A stretch of 64,000 nt of DNA from Kitasatospora indigofera (lineage in GTDB: Bacteria > Actinomycetota > Actinomycetes > Streptomycetales > Streptomycetaceae): positions 1 to 64,000 of the forward strand of contig NZ_BNBO01000013.1 of NCBI RefSeq assembly GCF_014655955.1, written 5' to 3'. A program made the position numbers and the translations under genes. Below are positions 1 through 7,532 of this stretch, in pieces; within the stretch, counting starts at the first letter, position 1, and each line of letters starts with the position of its first letter. The notes beneath the pieces were generated by a model. The model did not search any database, was not told where the DNA came from, and saw only the letters and a list, made by a program, of their open reading frames with translations.

Positions 1-280
1 GGCCGCCCTTGGCGTCGAAGATCTGGGTCGCCTGGGAGAGCGCGGGGGTCTTGAAGTCGTCCGGGATGTTCGCGAAGCTCTCGGCGGTGTTCTTGGCCGT
101 GAGCCCCAGGGCGCCGACGGCGGGCAGCGCCATGCCGGCCAGCAGCACTCCGGACAGCACGCTGACACCCAGGAACTTGATTCCGAGCCCCGCCTTGTCG
201 AGCGGTGAGCCGCGTCGTTCGCCGCTCGGAGATCCTGGGTTGCCGGGGCGCTGGGATGCCATGGGGCGCTTCGGTGCCAT
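1..280 (-). CDS. Class A penicillin-binding protein, N-terminal fragment (cut by window edge)
   Basis: The minus-strand frame starts at ATG 280 and runs off the left edge (93 codons visible). It shows a short basic N-terminus (MAPKRPMASQRP), one long transmembrane segment (residues about 34-59, with the run VLSGVLLAGMALPAVGALGL) and the start of an extracytoplasmic part (NTAESFANIPDDF). This layout matches bifunctional transglycosylase/transpeptidase PBPs of Streptomyces, and the place next to wblA matches the PonA2-like PBP beside WhiB4 in mycobacteria. The transglycosylase and transpeptidase domains lie outside the window, so the assignment rests on the N-terminus and synteny. A second in-frame ATG lies at 262. 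It is divergent from wblA. Confidence 0.75.
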   Translation of the reverse strand, partial: MAPKRPMASQRPGNPGSPSGERRGSPLDKAGLGIKFLGVSVLSGVLLAGMALPAVGALGLTAKNTAESFANIPDDFKTPALSQATQIFDAKGG

Positions 281-693
281 GGGGAGAACACTACGTCTCC
301 GAATACCGCACATGGGGGCAGGTGTTCGCCTAGGCTTGTCACAAGCTTGCGACAGCTTCGCTGTGTGAGCTTCCTTCACTCTTGTGAGTGATGAGCTTTG
401 CCCGAAATGCCCGAGTCTGCAGTAGTTGGCACGGGTGCGCTACCGCCGAAACGGTGACTGTCCGTGGCGGTCCGCGTGGCGAGAGTTGCCAGTGTGTTCT
501 TGGCAAGGCCTGCGACCTGCGATCACTCCAACGAGTGAGCTAGCCGGTACCCATAGTCCAATCGGGTCATTCGAGATTGGGCCCGAAGGGGCTGTTGCAA
601 CCTGCCGTTCTTCCGTAACGTCCTCAACTGGCAACGGTGAATATGCCGTTGCCGCCGTGGGGGAGCCTCGATTCGGGAGAGGACGGCGCCGGC
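281..693. promoter_or_regulatory. Long divergent regulatory region / wblA leader with several inverted repeats
   Basis: This 413-bp gap is markedly richer in A+T than the genes around it. It holds perfect inverted repeats: GCTTGT/ACAAGC at 334-346, ACAGC/GCTGT at 352-364, TCACTC/GAGTGA at 376-391, TTGCCA/TGGCAA at 486-506, CCAATC/GATTGG at 558-580, and an 8-bp-armed hairpin GGCAACGG/CCGTTGCC at 630-653, which is 41 nt before the wblA start. The 376-391 element loosely resembles a TCAC-spacer-GTGA operator. Whether these are DNA operators or RNA hairpins in a long 5' UTR cannot be told from the sequence. Confidence 0.5.
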
Positions 694-1017
694 ATGGGCT
701 GGGTAGACGACTGGAGTGCGCAGGCTGCCTGCCGCACTAGTGATCCGGACGAGTTGTTCGTCCAGGGGGCGGCGCAGAACCGCGCCAAGGCAGTGTGCAG
801 CGGGTGTCCGGTACGGACCGAATGCCTGGCGGACGCGCTCGACAACCGGGTGGAGTTCGGGGTCTGGGGCGGTATGACGGAGCGCGAGCGCAGGGCGCTG
901 CTGCGCCGGCGCCCGACGGTGATTTCCTGGCGGCGCCTGCTGGAGACGGCACGCACCGAGTACGAGGAGTCCCTCGCGACCGGCGTGATCCTGACGGACT
1001 ACGCGCAGGCGGGCTGA
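694..1017 (+). CDS. wblA: WhiB-family iron-sulfur regulator WblA
   Basis: This 107-residue protein has the four WhiB cysteines (C13, C35, C38, C44; core CSGCPVRTEC) that ligate a [4Fe-4S] cluster, followed by the GVWGGMTERERR turn and a basic tail. WblA is the Streptomyces orthologue of mycobacterial WhiB4, a pleiotropic regulator of the switch to development and of antibiotic production. Start ATG 694 gives the length and N-terminus (MGWVDDWSAQAACRT) I remember for WblA and has GGAGAGGA upstream. An in-frame GTG at 637 would add 19 unlikely residues and lies inside a hairpin. It is divergent from the PBP and convergent with the ArsA pair. Confidence 0.95.
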   Translation: MGWVDDWSAQAACRTSDPDELFVQGAAQNRAKAVCSGCPVRTECLADALDNRVEFGVWGGMTERERRALLRRRPTVISWRRLLETARTEYEESLATGVILTDYAQAG

Positions 1018-1050
1018 GCCCCGCCGCCGAGCCGGCCGCGGGGCGCCGGG

Positions 1051-2286
1051 TCACTCCCCGGTGCCGCCGCCGAGCAGCTCGCCGACGGCGCGCAGTCCGT
1101 CCAGGTCGTGGACGTCACCGGGCAGGGCCGCGACCTCGACGATCGGCACGTCCGGGTACACCGACACGAAACGGTCCCGGGTGCGCCGTTCCCGTGCCAT
1201 GACCTGCATCCGTTCGGCGTGCAGCCGCAGGAGTCCGGCCGCCAGCAGTTCGGCTTCGGGGGAGGCCGTCCCGGTGCCGTTCTCCTCCAGTGCCTCGGCC
1301 GCCGCCAGTGCGCGCTCGGCCGTGAGCTGCGGCGCGCCCGTGCCGTGCACCCGGTTGAGCACCAGGCCGGCCAGCGGCATCCGGTCCGCCTCCAGCCGGT
1401 CGACGAAGTACGCGGCCTCGCGCAGCGCATCCCGCTCCGGCGCCGCGACCACCAGGAAAGCCGTGCCCGGCGCCTTCAGCAGCTGGTACGTGCGGTCGGC
1501 ACGCTCACGGAACCCGCCGAACATGGTGTCCGTCGCGCTGACGAAGGTCTGCACGTCGGTCAGCAGCTGAGCGCCGAAGATCTTGCCCAGGGTGCCGGTG
1601 AGCAGCCCCACCCCGACGTTCAGGAACTTCATCGCACTGCGGCCGCCGACCTTGGCGGGCGCGGCCAGCAGCCGGATCACCTTCCCGTCCAGGAAGGAGC
1701 CGAGCCGGTTCGGCGCGTCCAGGAAGTCCAGCGCGGAGCGGGACGGCGGGGTGTCGACGACGATCAGGTCCCACTCGTGGGCGTCGCGCAGCTGGCCGAG
1801 CTTCTCCATCGCCATGTACTCCTGCGTGCCCGCGAAGCCGGCCGACAGGGACTGGTAGAACGGGTTCTCCATGATCGCCTTGGCCCGCTCGGGCTCGGAG
1901 TGGGCGAGCACGACCTCGTCGAAGGTCCGCTTCATGTCGAGCATCATGGCCTGCAGCTCGCCGTCGCCGCTGACGCCCTTGACGACCCGTGGGGTGTTGT
2001 CCAGCTCGGTCAGGCCCATCGACTGGGCGAGCCGGCGGGCCGGGTCGATGGTCAGCACGACCACCTTCCGGCCGCGCTCGGCCGCCCGCAGCCCGATCGC
2101 CGCCGCCGTCGTCGTCTTGCCGACGCCGCCCGAGCCGCAGCACACCACGATCCGGGTCTCCGGGTCGTCGATCAGCCGGTCGACCGCCAGCTCGTTGCCC
2201 CGGGCCCCGGCCCGGGCGCCGTTCCCGGCTGTCCCGGCCGTGCCGCGCGCACCGCCGCGCGCGCCGTCCCTGCCGCCGCCCGTCAT
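1051..2286 (-). CDS. ArsA/Get3-family ATPase (second of a pair)
   Basis: This 411-residue soluble P-loop ATPase has the SIMIBI-type Walker A CCGSGGVGKTT (residues about 48-58), a switch-like VDTPPSRSAL segment near residue 177 and a C-terminal LVLNRVHG strand. The first 35 residues are Gly/Ala/Arg-rich and look disordered. It is the distal gene of a pair whose reading frames overlap as ATGA at 2283-2286, so the two are translationally coupled and probably form a heterodimer, as the mycobacterial pair beside whiB4 may. Eukaryotic Get3 targets tail-anchored proteins and ArsA energises arsenite efflux. No arsB or arsenite-type Cys cluster is present here, so arsenic export is unlikely and the client is unknown. 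Confidence 0.9.
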   Translation of the reverse strand: MTGGGRDGARGGARGTAGTAGNGARAGARGNELAVDRLIDDPETRIVVCCGSGGVGKTTTAAAIGLRAAERGRKVVVLTIDPARRLAQSMGLTELDNTPRVVKGVSGDGELQAMMLDMKRTFDEVVLAHSEPERAKAIMENPFYQSLSAGFAGTQEYMAMEKLGQLRDAHEWDLIVVDTPPSRSALDFLDAPNRLGSFLDGKVIRLLAAPAKVGGRSAMKFLNVGVGLLTGTLGKIFGAQLLTDVQTFVSATDTMFGGFRERADRTYQLLKAPGTAFLVVAAPERDALREAAYFVDRLEADRMPLAGLVLNRVHGTGAPQLTAERALAAAEALEENGTGTASPEAELLAAGLLRLHAERMQVMARERRTRDRFVSVYPDVPIVEVAALPGDVHDLDGLRAVGELLGGGTGE

Positions 2287-3518
2287 GCCGCCCCCTGCCG
2301 CTTCAACTCGCCCGCCAGCCGGTACAGGCCGCCGAGGTCCACGCCCTCGCTCAACAGCGGGAGTTCGTAGGTCGGCAGCTTGAGGTGCTGCAGATCGGCC
2401 CGCTGCTCGCGCTCCAGCTCGACCCGCTCGGCGTGCTCGCGGGCCTGCTCCAGCAGCGGGTCGATCAGTGGTTCGACCGCGGCCCGGACGGCGGCGCCGG
2501 TCCGCGCCCGGCCGCCGAGGCCCGCGTCGGCCAGCGCCAGGGCGACCTCCTCGCGGTGGTCGCCGTCCACGGCTGCCACCGCGGCGGCGTCCAGTATCGG
2601 CGGCCGGACCATGTTGACCAGCACCCCGCCCACCGGCAGCGCGGCCTCCCGCAGCTCGGTGAAGCCGTCCACGGTCTCCTGCACCGGCATCTCCTCCAGC
2701 AGGGTGACCAGGTGCACGGCCGTCTCCGGCGACTTCAGCACCCGCATCACCGCCTGGGCCTGGGAGTGGATCGGGCCGAACCTGGCCAGCCCGGCGACCT
2801 CGGAGTTGACGTTCAGGAACCTGGTGAGCCGGCCGGTGGGCGGCGCGTCCATCACGATCGCGTCGTACGCCCGGCGGCCGTCGGCGCCCTTGCGGCGGGC
2901 GGCCTCGCAGGCCTTGCCGGTCAGCAGGACGTCCCGGACGCCCGGGGCGATGGTGGTCGCGAAGTCCACGAAGCCGGTCTTCTGCAGGGCCTTCCCGGCC
3001 CGGCCGAGCTTGTAGAACATGTCGAGGTACTCCAGCAGGGCCTGCTCGGTGTCGATCGCGAGCGCGAACACCTCCCCGCCCCCGCCGGCGGGCTTCCCGC
3101 CCGCCTTGCCGGCGGTGCTCCGGCCGGCCCGGCGCTCGCCGCCGCCGTCCGCCGGCAGCCCGAGCTGGGCGCGCGAGACGGTGGCGATCCGGCGCTCCTC
3201 GTAGGGCAGCGCGGCGATGCCGAAGAGTTCGGCGATGCCCTGGCGGCCCTCGACCTCGATCAGCAGGGTGCGGCCGCCCTCGGCGGCCAGCGCCAGGGCC
3301 AGCGCCGCGGCCACCGTCGTCTTGCCGGTGCCGCCCTTCCCGCTGACCACGTGCAGCCGGACGCCCTCCCAGTCGCCGTCCTCGCCGGTCCGGTCCGCGG
3401 GCGCGGCGTCCTCGGGCGCTGCGCCGGCCGGCCCGCCGCCCTCCGGGTCCTCCGTCCCGCGCGGTCCGGCTGCCCCTCCGGGGTCGCGCCGGGCCGCCTG
3501 GTCGGGGGTGCGTGCCAC
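2283..3518 (-). CDS. ArsA/Get3-family ATPase (first of a pair)
   Basis: I take GTG 3518 as the start because GGAG motifs lie just before it. The frame is open to 3605, but the extra 29 residues are Pro/Arg-rich and lack a ribosome site. The 411-residue product has about 55 low-complexity residues, then VVSGKGGTGKTT (P-loop, residues about 57-68), the EVEGRQGI motif, and VMDAPPTGRLTRF, which resembles the switch regions of Get3. It overlaps the downstream paralogue by 4 bp (ATGA). A Lys-free linker near residues 120-145 carries an extra Gly/Arg-rich insertion. The role is inferred only at family level: ATP-driven handling of a membrane-protein or metal client. Confidence 0.9.
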   Translation of the reverse strand: MARTPDQAARRDPGGAAGPRGTEDPEGGGPAGAAPEDAAPADRTGEDGDWEGVRLHVVSGKGGTGKTTVAAALALALAAEGGRTLLIEVEGRQGIAELFGIAALPYEERRIATVSRAQLGLPADGGGERRAGRSTAGKAGGKPAGGGGEVFALAIDTEQALLEYLDMFYKLGRAGKALQKTGFVDFATTIAPGVRDVLLTGKACEAARRKGADGRRAYDAIVMDAPPTGRLTRFLNVNSEVAGLARFGPIHSQAQAVMRVLKSPETAVHLVTLLEEMPVQETVDGFTELREAALPVGGVLVNMVRPPILDAAAVAAVDGDHREEVALALADAGLGGRARTGAAVRAAVEPLIDPLLEQAREHAERVELEREQRADLQHLKLPTYELPLLSEGVDLGGLYRLAGELKRQGAA

Positions 3519-3720
3519 GCTCCGTCTCCGTCCGTTCCGAGGGCCGGCACCGCGAGGTGCCCTCCCGCGAGGGTAACCAGGGACCGGGCCCGATGCCGGG
3601 AGCATTGGGATGGCCAGGTCTGATTCATGCCCCCTTTGTGGCCCACCTCACACTCCGCGCGGGCCCGCGGTGCCGCCCCCGACGCGCTTCGCGCGGCGCC
3701 GGCCGGGCCGCCTCCTCGTC

Positions 3721-3726
3721 TAGAGT
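3721..3726 (+). promoter_or_regulatory. -10 box of a probable leaderless promoter (TAGAGT) for the DUF4177 gene
   Basis: TAGAGT lies 7 nt before ATG 3734, and no Shine-Dalgarno sequence precedes the ATG. Transcription would begin at or next to the start codon. No clear -35 is visible. Confidence 0.5.
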
Positions 3727-3733
3727 CAGCCCC

Positions 3734-3889
3734 ATGACCAAGTGGGAATACGTAACCGTGCCGCTGCTCGTACACGCGACCAAGCAGATCCTCGACAACT
3801 GGGGCCAGGACGGCTGGGAGCTCGTCCAGGTCGTTCCGGGGCCGAACCCCGAGCAGTTGGTGGCCTACCTCAAGCGGGAGAAGGCATGA
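3734..3889 (+). CDS. DUF4177 small protein
   Basis: This 51-residue protein (MTKWEYVTVPLLVHATKQIL... ending AYLKREKA) fits the DUF4177 pattern: an initial beta strand WEY, a helix, and the WGQDGWELVQV strand-turn typical of these tiny single-domain proteins. The function is unknown. Its TGA overlaps the ATG of the RidA-family gene (ATGA, 3886-3889), so the two are translationally coupled, an arrangement I remember as conserved in actinobacteria. The mRNA is probably leaderless. Confidence 0.85.
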   Translation: MTKWEYVTVPLLVHATKQILDNWGQDGWELVQVVPGPNPEQLVAYLKREKA

Positions 3890-4356
3890 GCCAGGTCGAG
3901 ACCAAGCTGGCCGAGCTGGGTCTGAGCGTGCCCGAGGTGGCCCCGCCGGTCGCCGCGTACGTGCCGGCCGTCCGCTCGGGCGAGTACGTCTTCACCTCGG
4001 GTCAGCTCCCCATGGTGGCGGGCAAGCTGCAGACCACCGGCAAGATCGGCGCCGAGGTCACCCCCGAGGAGGGCAAGGCGCTCGCGCAGATCTGCGCGCT
4101 GAACGCGCTGGCCGCGGTGAAGGCCGTGATCGGTGACCTCGACCAGATCGAGCGGATCGTGAAGGTCGTCGGCTTCGTCGCCTCCGCCGCCGACTTCACC
4201 GGCCAGCCGGGCGTCGTCAACGGTGCCAGCGAGCTGTTCGGCCACGCCTTCGGGGCGGCCGGCGTGCACGCCCGCAGCGCGGTGGGCGTCGCGGTGCTGC
4301 CGCTGGACGCCCCGGTCGAGATCGAGATCCAGGTCCGGCTGAAGCCGCAGGCCTGA
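3886..4356 (+). CDS. RidA/YjgF/YER057c/UK114-family protein
   Basis: This 156-residue protein matches the RidA fold of homotrimeric enamine/imine deaminases. It shows the SGEYVFTSGQLP signature, NALAAVKAVIGD, and the C-terminal block GVHARSAVGVAVLPLDAPVEIE, whose Arg and final Glu are the substrate-carboxylate and catalytic positions in RidA enzymes. It is slightly longer than classical RidA (about 130) because of an N-terminal extension (residues 1-25), which marks the YjgH/UK114-like subclass common in actinobacteria. The exact substrate is not predictable. It is co-translated with the DUF4177 protein. Confidence 0.9.
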   Translation: MSQVETKLAELGLSVPEVAPPVAAYVPAVRSGEYVFTSGQLPMVAGKLQTTGKIGAEVTPEEGKALAQICALNALAAVKAVIGDLDQIERIVKVVGFVASAADFTGQPGVVNGASELFGHAFGAAGVHARSAVGVAVLPLDAPVEIEIQVRLKPQA

Positions 4357-4534
4357 CCCCCGGAGCCGCAGGCCCGCCGCCTCCGGGCCGCGGGCCTGAC
4401 GCCGCTCCGCGCGCCGCCGCCCGTCCGGCCGGCGGCGCGGGGCCCGGGGCGGGGAGGCCCGGCCGGGCCCGCACCGGCGGGCGGCGGCCCGAATCGGGCG
4501 GCCTGGGCTCTGTCCAAGGCCGCCTCCGTCTGCG

Positions 4535-4540
4535 TAGCAT
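4535..4540 (+). promoter_or_regulatory. -10 box of a probable leaderless promoter (TAGCAT) for the NUDIX gene
   Basis: TAGCAT ends 6 nt before ATG 4547 and there is no ribosome-binding site. A poor -35-like TGTCCA lies 18 bp upstream of the box. Confidence 0.55.
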
Positions 4541-4546
4541 CCGGAC

Positions 4547-5458
4547 ATGGATCACCAGGCGAAGTCGCTCCCGATGCCGCCGTCCTGGCCTGCCCGGATC
4601 CGGGCGGTCGAGGCCGGCGAGCTGACGCCGCCGGTGCCCAAGCCCTCCGCGACGATCGTCCTGCTGAGGGACGGCGCCGCCGGACCGGAGGCGTACCTGC
4701 TGCGCCGGCGCGCCTCGATGGCCTTCGCCGCCGGGATGTACGCCTACCCGGGCGGCGGGGTGGACCCGCGGGACGCCGACGGCGAGATCGGCTGGGCCGG
4801 TCCGAGTCCGCAGGAGTGGGGTGCCCGGCTCGGGGTCGACCCGGGCACCGCTCAGGCGGTGGTCTGCGCGGCCGTCCGGGAGACCTTCGAGGAGGCCGGC
4901 GTCCTGCTGGCCGGCCCGGACGCCTCCGGTACCGCGCCGCCGCGCGACTGGAGTGCCGAGCGGGCCGCCCTGGAGGCGCACGAGATCTCCTTCGCCGGGT
5001 TCCTCCGCGAGCACGGCCTGGTGCTGCGCAGCGACCTGCTGGCCGGCTGGGCCCGCTGGGTCACCCCGGTCTTCGAGGAGCGGCGCTACGACACCTGGTT
5101 CTTCGTCGCCGCGATGCCGCCCGGCCAGCTCGCCGCCCTTGAGGTGGGCGAGGCCGACAAGGTCGCCTGGCTCTCCCCGGCCGACGCCGTCCAGGGGTAC
5201 GAGCAGGGCCGGTACGGCATGCTGCCGCCGACCGTGACCGTGTTGCGCGAACTGCTGCCGCTGCGCGCGGCCGCCGAAGCCCTGTCCGCGGCGAGCAGCC
5301 GCGGACTGGACCCGATCCTCGGCCGGGCCGAGGTGGCGGGTGATCGAATGACGGTGCGATGGTCGGGGTATGAGGAGCTGACCATCGACGGACACTACCC
5401 CCAGGAAGGACCTTCGCCCGATGAACCACAACGACGTGGATCGCCGGACGGCACCTGA
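4547..5458 (+). CDS. NUDIX hydrolase
   Basis: This 303-residue protein has a NUDIX box split by an insertion: the upstream glycine loop YPGGGVDPRD (residues about 66-75) and the catalytic helix AAVRETFEEAGVLL (residues about 107-120), where the REXXEE glutamates bind Mg2+ for diphosphate hydrolysis. The long insertion between loop and helix and the length above 280 are typical of the NUDT19/peroxisomal-CoA-like subgroup. The substrate is therefore possibly an acyl-CoA or nucleotide-like diphosphate, which is an inference. The gene's tail overlaps a possible small gene at 5421. It is the first gene of a run with the metallo-beta-lactamase protein. Confidence 0.88.
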   Translation: MDHQAKSLPMPPSWPARIRAVEAGELTPPVPKPSATIVLLRDGAAGPEAYLLRRRASMAFAAGMYAYPGGGVDPRDADGEIGWAGPSPQEWGARLGVDPGTAQAVVCAAVRETFEEAGVLLAGPDASGTAPPRDWSAERAALEAHEISFAGFLREHGLVLRSDLLAGWARWVTPVFEERRYDTWFFVAAMPPGQLAALEVGEADKVAWLSPADAVQGYEQGRYGMLPPTVTVLRELLPLRAAAEALSAASSRGLDPILGRAEVAGDRMTVRWSGYEELTIDGHYPQEGPSPDEPQRRGSPDGT

Positions 5459-5612
5459 GCTGCCCGCCCGAGCCCTGACCTCCCACTCCCTGACGCCCCG
5501 TGCGCTCGCCCATGACAGCGGCGGCCGGTACGGCGACGAGCCCTGGCTGCGCCCGCTGACGCGCACCGTCCCGTCGCGCCGGCTGCATCGCAGCTGCGAG
5601 GGCGGCCGGTGA
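5421..5612 (+). CDS. Candidate 63-residue small protein between NUDIX and MBL genes
   Basis: The frame starts at ATG 5421 inside the NUDIX 3' end (38-bp overlap), ends at TGA 5610-5612, and overlaps the next gene's GTG by 4 bp (GTGA). A strong GGAAGGA lies 10 nt before the ATG. By eye about nine in ten third codon positions are G or C, as in real genes of this genome. The product is basic and Ser/Arg/His-rich, with no membrane segment or recognisable domain. It could instead be a fortuitous frame that merely drives translational coupling to the MBL gene. Confidence 0.5.
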   Translation: MNHNDVDRRTAPELPARALTSHSLTPRALAHDSGGRYGDEPWLRPLTRTVPSRRLHRSCEGGR

Positions 5613-6430
5613 GCGGTCTTCTCCCGGGTGACCCCGCCGCCGGTGTCGGCGGCGAGGCCACCCCCCGGGCACACTGCGTGCTGGCGCCGAACCCGTCACC
5701 GATGACGCTGGACGGCACCAACACCTGGCTGCTCGCCGAGCCCGGCTCGGACCTGGCCGTGGTCGTCGACCCCGGCCCGTTGGACGAGGGCCACCTGCGT
5801 CACGTGGTGGAGACCGCCGAGCGGCAGGGCCGGCGGGTGGCGCTGACCCTGCTGACCCACGGCCACGCCGACCACGCCGAGGGCGCGGCCCGCTTCGCGG
5901 AGCTGACCGGCACCAAGGTGCTCGCGCTGGACCCGGCGCACCGGCTCGGCGACGAGGGCCTGCGGCACGGGCAGCGGCTGGAGGTCGGCGGCCTGGACCT
6001 GCGGGTGGTCGGGACGCCCGGGCACACCGCCGACTCGCTCACCTTCCACCTGCCCGCCGACGGTGCCGTCCTGACCGGCGACACCGTGCTGGGCCGCGGC
6101 ACCACGATGGTCGCCCACCCGGACGGGCAGCTCGGCGACTACCTGGACTCGCTGCGCCGGCTGCACACCATGGCCTCCGAGCACGGCGTCCGCACGGTGC
6201 TGCCGGGTCACGGCCCGGTGCTCGCGGACGCGCTCGGCGCGGTGGACTACTACCTCGCGCACCGCGCCAACCGGCTGGCCCAGGTCGAGACCGCCGTGGA
6301 GGCCGGCTGCCGCACCGCCGAGCAGGTGGTCGCCCGGGTCTACGCCGACGTGGACCGGGCGCTGTGGCCGGCCGCCGAACTCTCGGTCCGCGCGCAGCTG
6401 CGCTACCTGGAGGACCACGGCCTGATCTGA
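5609..6430 (+). CDS. Metallo-beta-lactamase-fold hydrolase (LACTB2-like)
   Basis: This 273-residue protein has the metal-binding signature LTHGHADHAEG (HxHxDH), then GTPGHTADS, LTGDTVLGRG and LPGHGPV, which together supply both zinc sites. The C-terminal helical region (residues about 215-273, NRLAQVETAV...) resembles the winged-helix-like extension of LACTB2-type ribonucleases and hydrolases. In mycobacteria the equivalent gene also lies near crp. Start GTG 5609 is coupled to the small frame upstream. Substrate not known: an RNA, glutathione-thioester or other ester are all possible. Confidence 0.88.
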   Translation: MSGLLPGDPAAGVGGEATPRAHCVLAPNPSPMTLDGTNTWLLAEPGSDLAVVVDPGPLDEGHLRHVVETAERQGRRVALTLLTHGHADHAEGAARFAELTGTKVLALDPAHRLGDEGLRHGQRLEVGGLDLRVVGTPGHTADSLTFHLPADGAVLTGDTVLGRGTTMVAHPDGQLGDYLDSLRRLHTMASEHGVRTVLPGHGPVLADALGAVDYYLAHRANRLAQVETAVEAGCRTAEQVVARVYADVDRALWPAAELSVRAQLRYLEDHGLI

Positions 6431-6500
6431 GCGGCGCCCCGGGCCGCCCGCCACGGCCGGGCACCCGGCAGGGGCGCCCGCACCGGTGTCCGGAGACGCC

Positions 6501-6535
6501 CGAGGGCCCGTGCGCCGGTGGCGTACGGGCCCTCG
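6501..6535. terminator. Bidirectional terminator hairpin between MBL gene and crp
   Basis: Perfect 11-bp arms (6501-6511 and 6525-6535, CGAGGGCCCGT and its complement) enclose a 13-nt loop. The hairpin sits between convergent genes and could stop transcription from both sides. Confidence 0.8.
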
Positions 6536-6557
6536 TCGGTGCCGGTGACGGCGGGTG

Positions 6558-7232
6558 TCAGCGCGAGCGCCGGGACAGCCGCTCGACGTCCATCAGGACC
6601 ACGGCGCGGGCCTCCAGCTTCAGCCAGCCGCGGCCGGCGAAGTCGGCGAGCGCCTTGTTGACCGTCTCGCGGGAGGCGCCGACCAGCTGGGCCAGCTCCT
6701 CCTGGGTGAGGTCGTGGGCGACGTGGATGCCCTCGTCGGACGGCACGCCGAAGCGGCGCGAGAGGTCCAGCAGGGCCTTGGCCACGCGGCCGGGCACGTC
6801 GGAGAAGACCAGGTCGGACATCACGTCGTTGGTCCGGCGCAGGCGGCGGGCGATGGCCCGCAGCAGCGCGATGGAGACCTCCGGGCGGGCGTGCAGCCAG
6901 GGCTGCAGGTCGCCGTGGCCGAGCCCGAGCAGCTTGACCTCGGTGAGCGCGCTGGCCGTGGCGGTGCGCGGTCCGGGGTCGAAGAGCGACAGCTCGCCGA
7001 TCATCTCGCTGGGGCCGAGCACCGCGAGCATGTTCTCGCGGCCGTCGGGCGAGGCCCGGTGCAGCTTGACCTTGCCCTCGGCGACCACGTAGAGGCGGTC
7101 GCCGGGGTCGCCCTCGTGGAAGAGGGACTCACCACGGGCGAGGGTCACCTCGGTCATGGAAGCGCGCAGCTCGCCGGCCTGCTCGTCGTCGAGTGCCGCG
7201 AAGAGTGCGGCGCGCCGCAGAACGTCGTCCAC
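6558..7232 (-). CDS. crp: Cyclic-AMP receptor protein Crp
   Basis: This 224-residue CRP/FNR-family protein has a beta-roll nucleotide domain with phosphate-binding cassette GELSLFDPGPRTATA (residues about 79-93), a dimerisation helix, and a C-terminal winged helix-turn-helix with recognition segment LVGASRETVNKALADF (residues about 183-198). It is the Streptomyces Crp, which acts in spore germination and secondary metabolism. Start GTG 7232 has GGAGGAA at ideal spacing. Its upstream region carries a long perfect inverted repeat and a GTG-N8-CAC element (7289-7302) resembling a weak Crp box, which could allow autoregulation. Confidence 0.95.
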   Translation of the reverse strand: MDDVLRRAALFAALDDEQAGELRASMTEVTLARGESLFHEGDPGDRLYVVAEGKVKLHRASPDGRENMLAVLGPSEMIGELSLFDPGPRTATASALTEVKLLGLGHGDLQPWLHARPEVSIALLRAIARRLRRTNDVMSDLVFSDVPGRVAKALLDLSRRFGVPSDEGIHVAHDLTQEELAQLVGASRETVNKALADFAGRGWLKLEARAVVLMDVERLSRRSR

Positions 7233-7281
7233 GTGCTTCCTCCTTCTCGGCCGTCCGCCCGTCGGGGCGGTCGGCGCAAGT

Positions 7282-7364
7282 CCGTACAGTGCTCTGCATC
7301 ACCAAGCATGGCGCATGTCGCTCCGATCATATGAGGAGGGGGTGCGCCGGGGAGCACTGTACGG
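7282..7364. promoter_or_regulatory. crp upstream region with a 13-bp perfect inverted repeat
   Basis: CCGTACAGTGCTC at 7282-7294 recurs as its exact complement at 7352-7364, with centres 70 bp apart. The proximal copy overlaps GTGCTCTGCATCAC (7289-7302), a GTG-N8-CAC element close to the actinobacterial Crp consensus. This suggests two regulator sites on opposite faces of a loop, or the foot of an RNA stem in the crp leader. Confidence 0.5.
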
Positions 7365-7490
7365 GGCCATTCGTACTCATCGGTTACATTTCGGCCCCGC
7401 TGGTCAGGGCCCGCCCGACCGGGCCGGGAGGCCGGGTCCGGCCGGTCGGGGCGGCGCCGGCGGGCCGGTCGCGCGGCGGTCGCCGGGTGC

Positions 7491-7509
7491 GGTCCGGCCG
7501 GGCCGGACC
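7491..7509. terminator. GC-rich palindrome after the SPFH gene
   Basis: Perfect 9-bp arms GGTCCGGCC/GGCCGGACC with a single central base lie 24 bp past the SPFH stop (minus strand). Other imperfect GC hairpins follow at about 7411-7454. It probably works as a terminator. Confidence 0.5.
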
Positions 7510-7532
7510 GGCTCCCGGACGTCGCGGGCCGG

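Noticed and set aside
637..693. Longer wblA start at GTG 637
   Set aside because: The extra 19 residues are not WblA-like, the GTG lies in a hairpin, and ATG 694 has the expected N-terminus and ribosome site.
2283..3518. Arsenite efflux system (ArsA)
   Set aside because: Both ATPases belong to the ArsA/Get3 family but no arsB, arsR or Cys triad is present, so arsenic transport is not supported.
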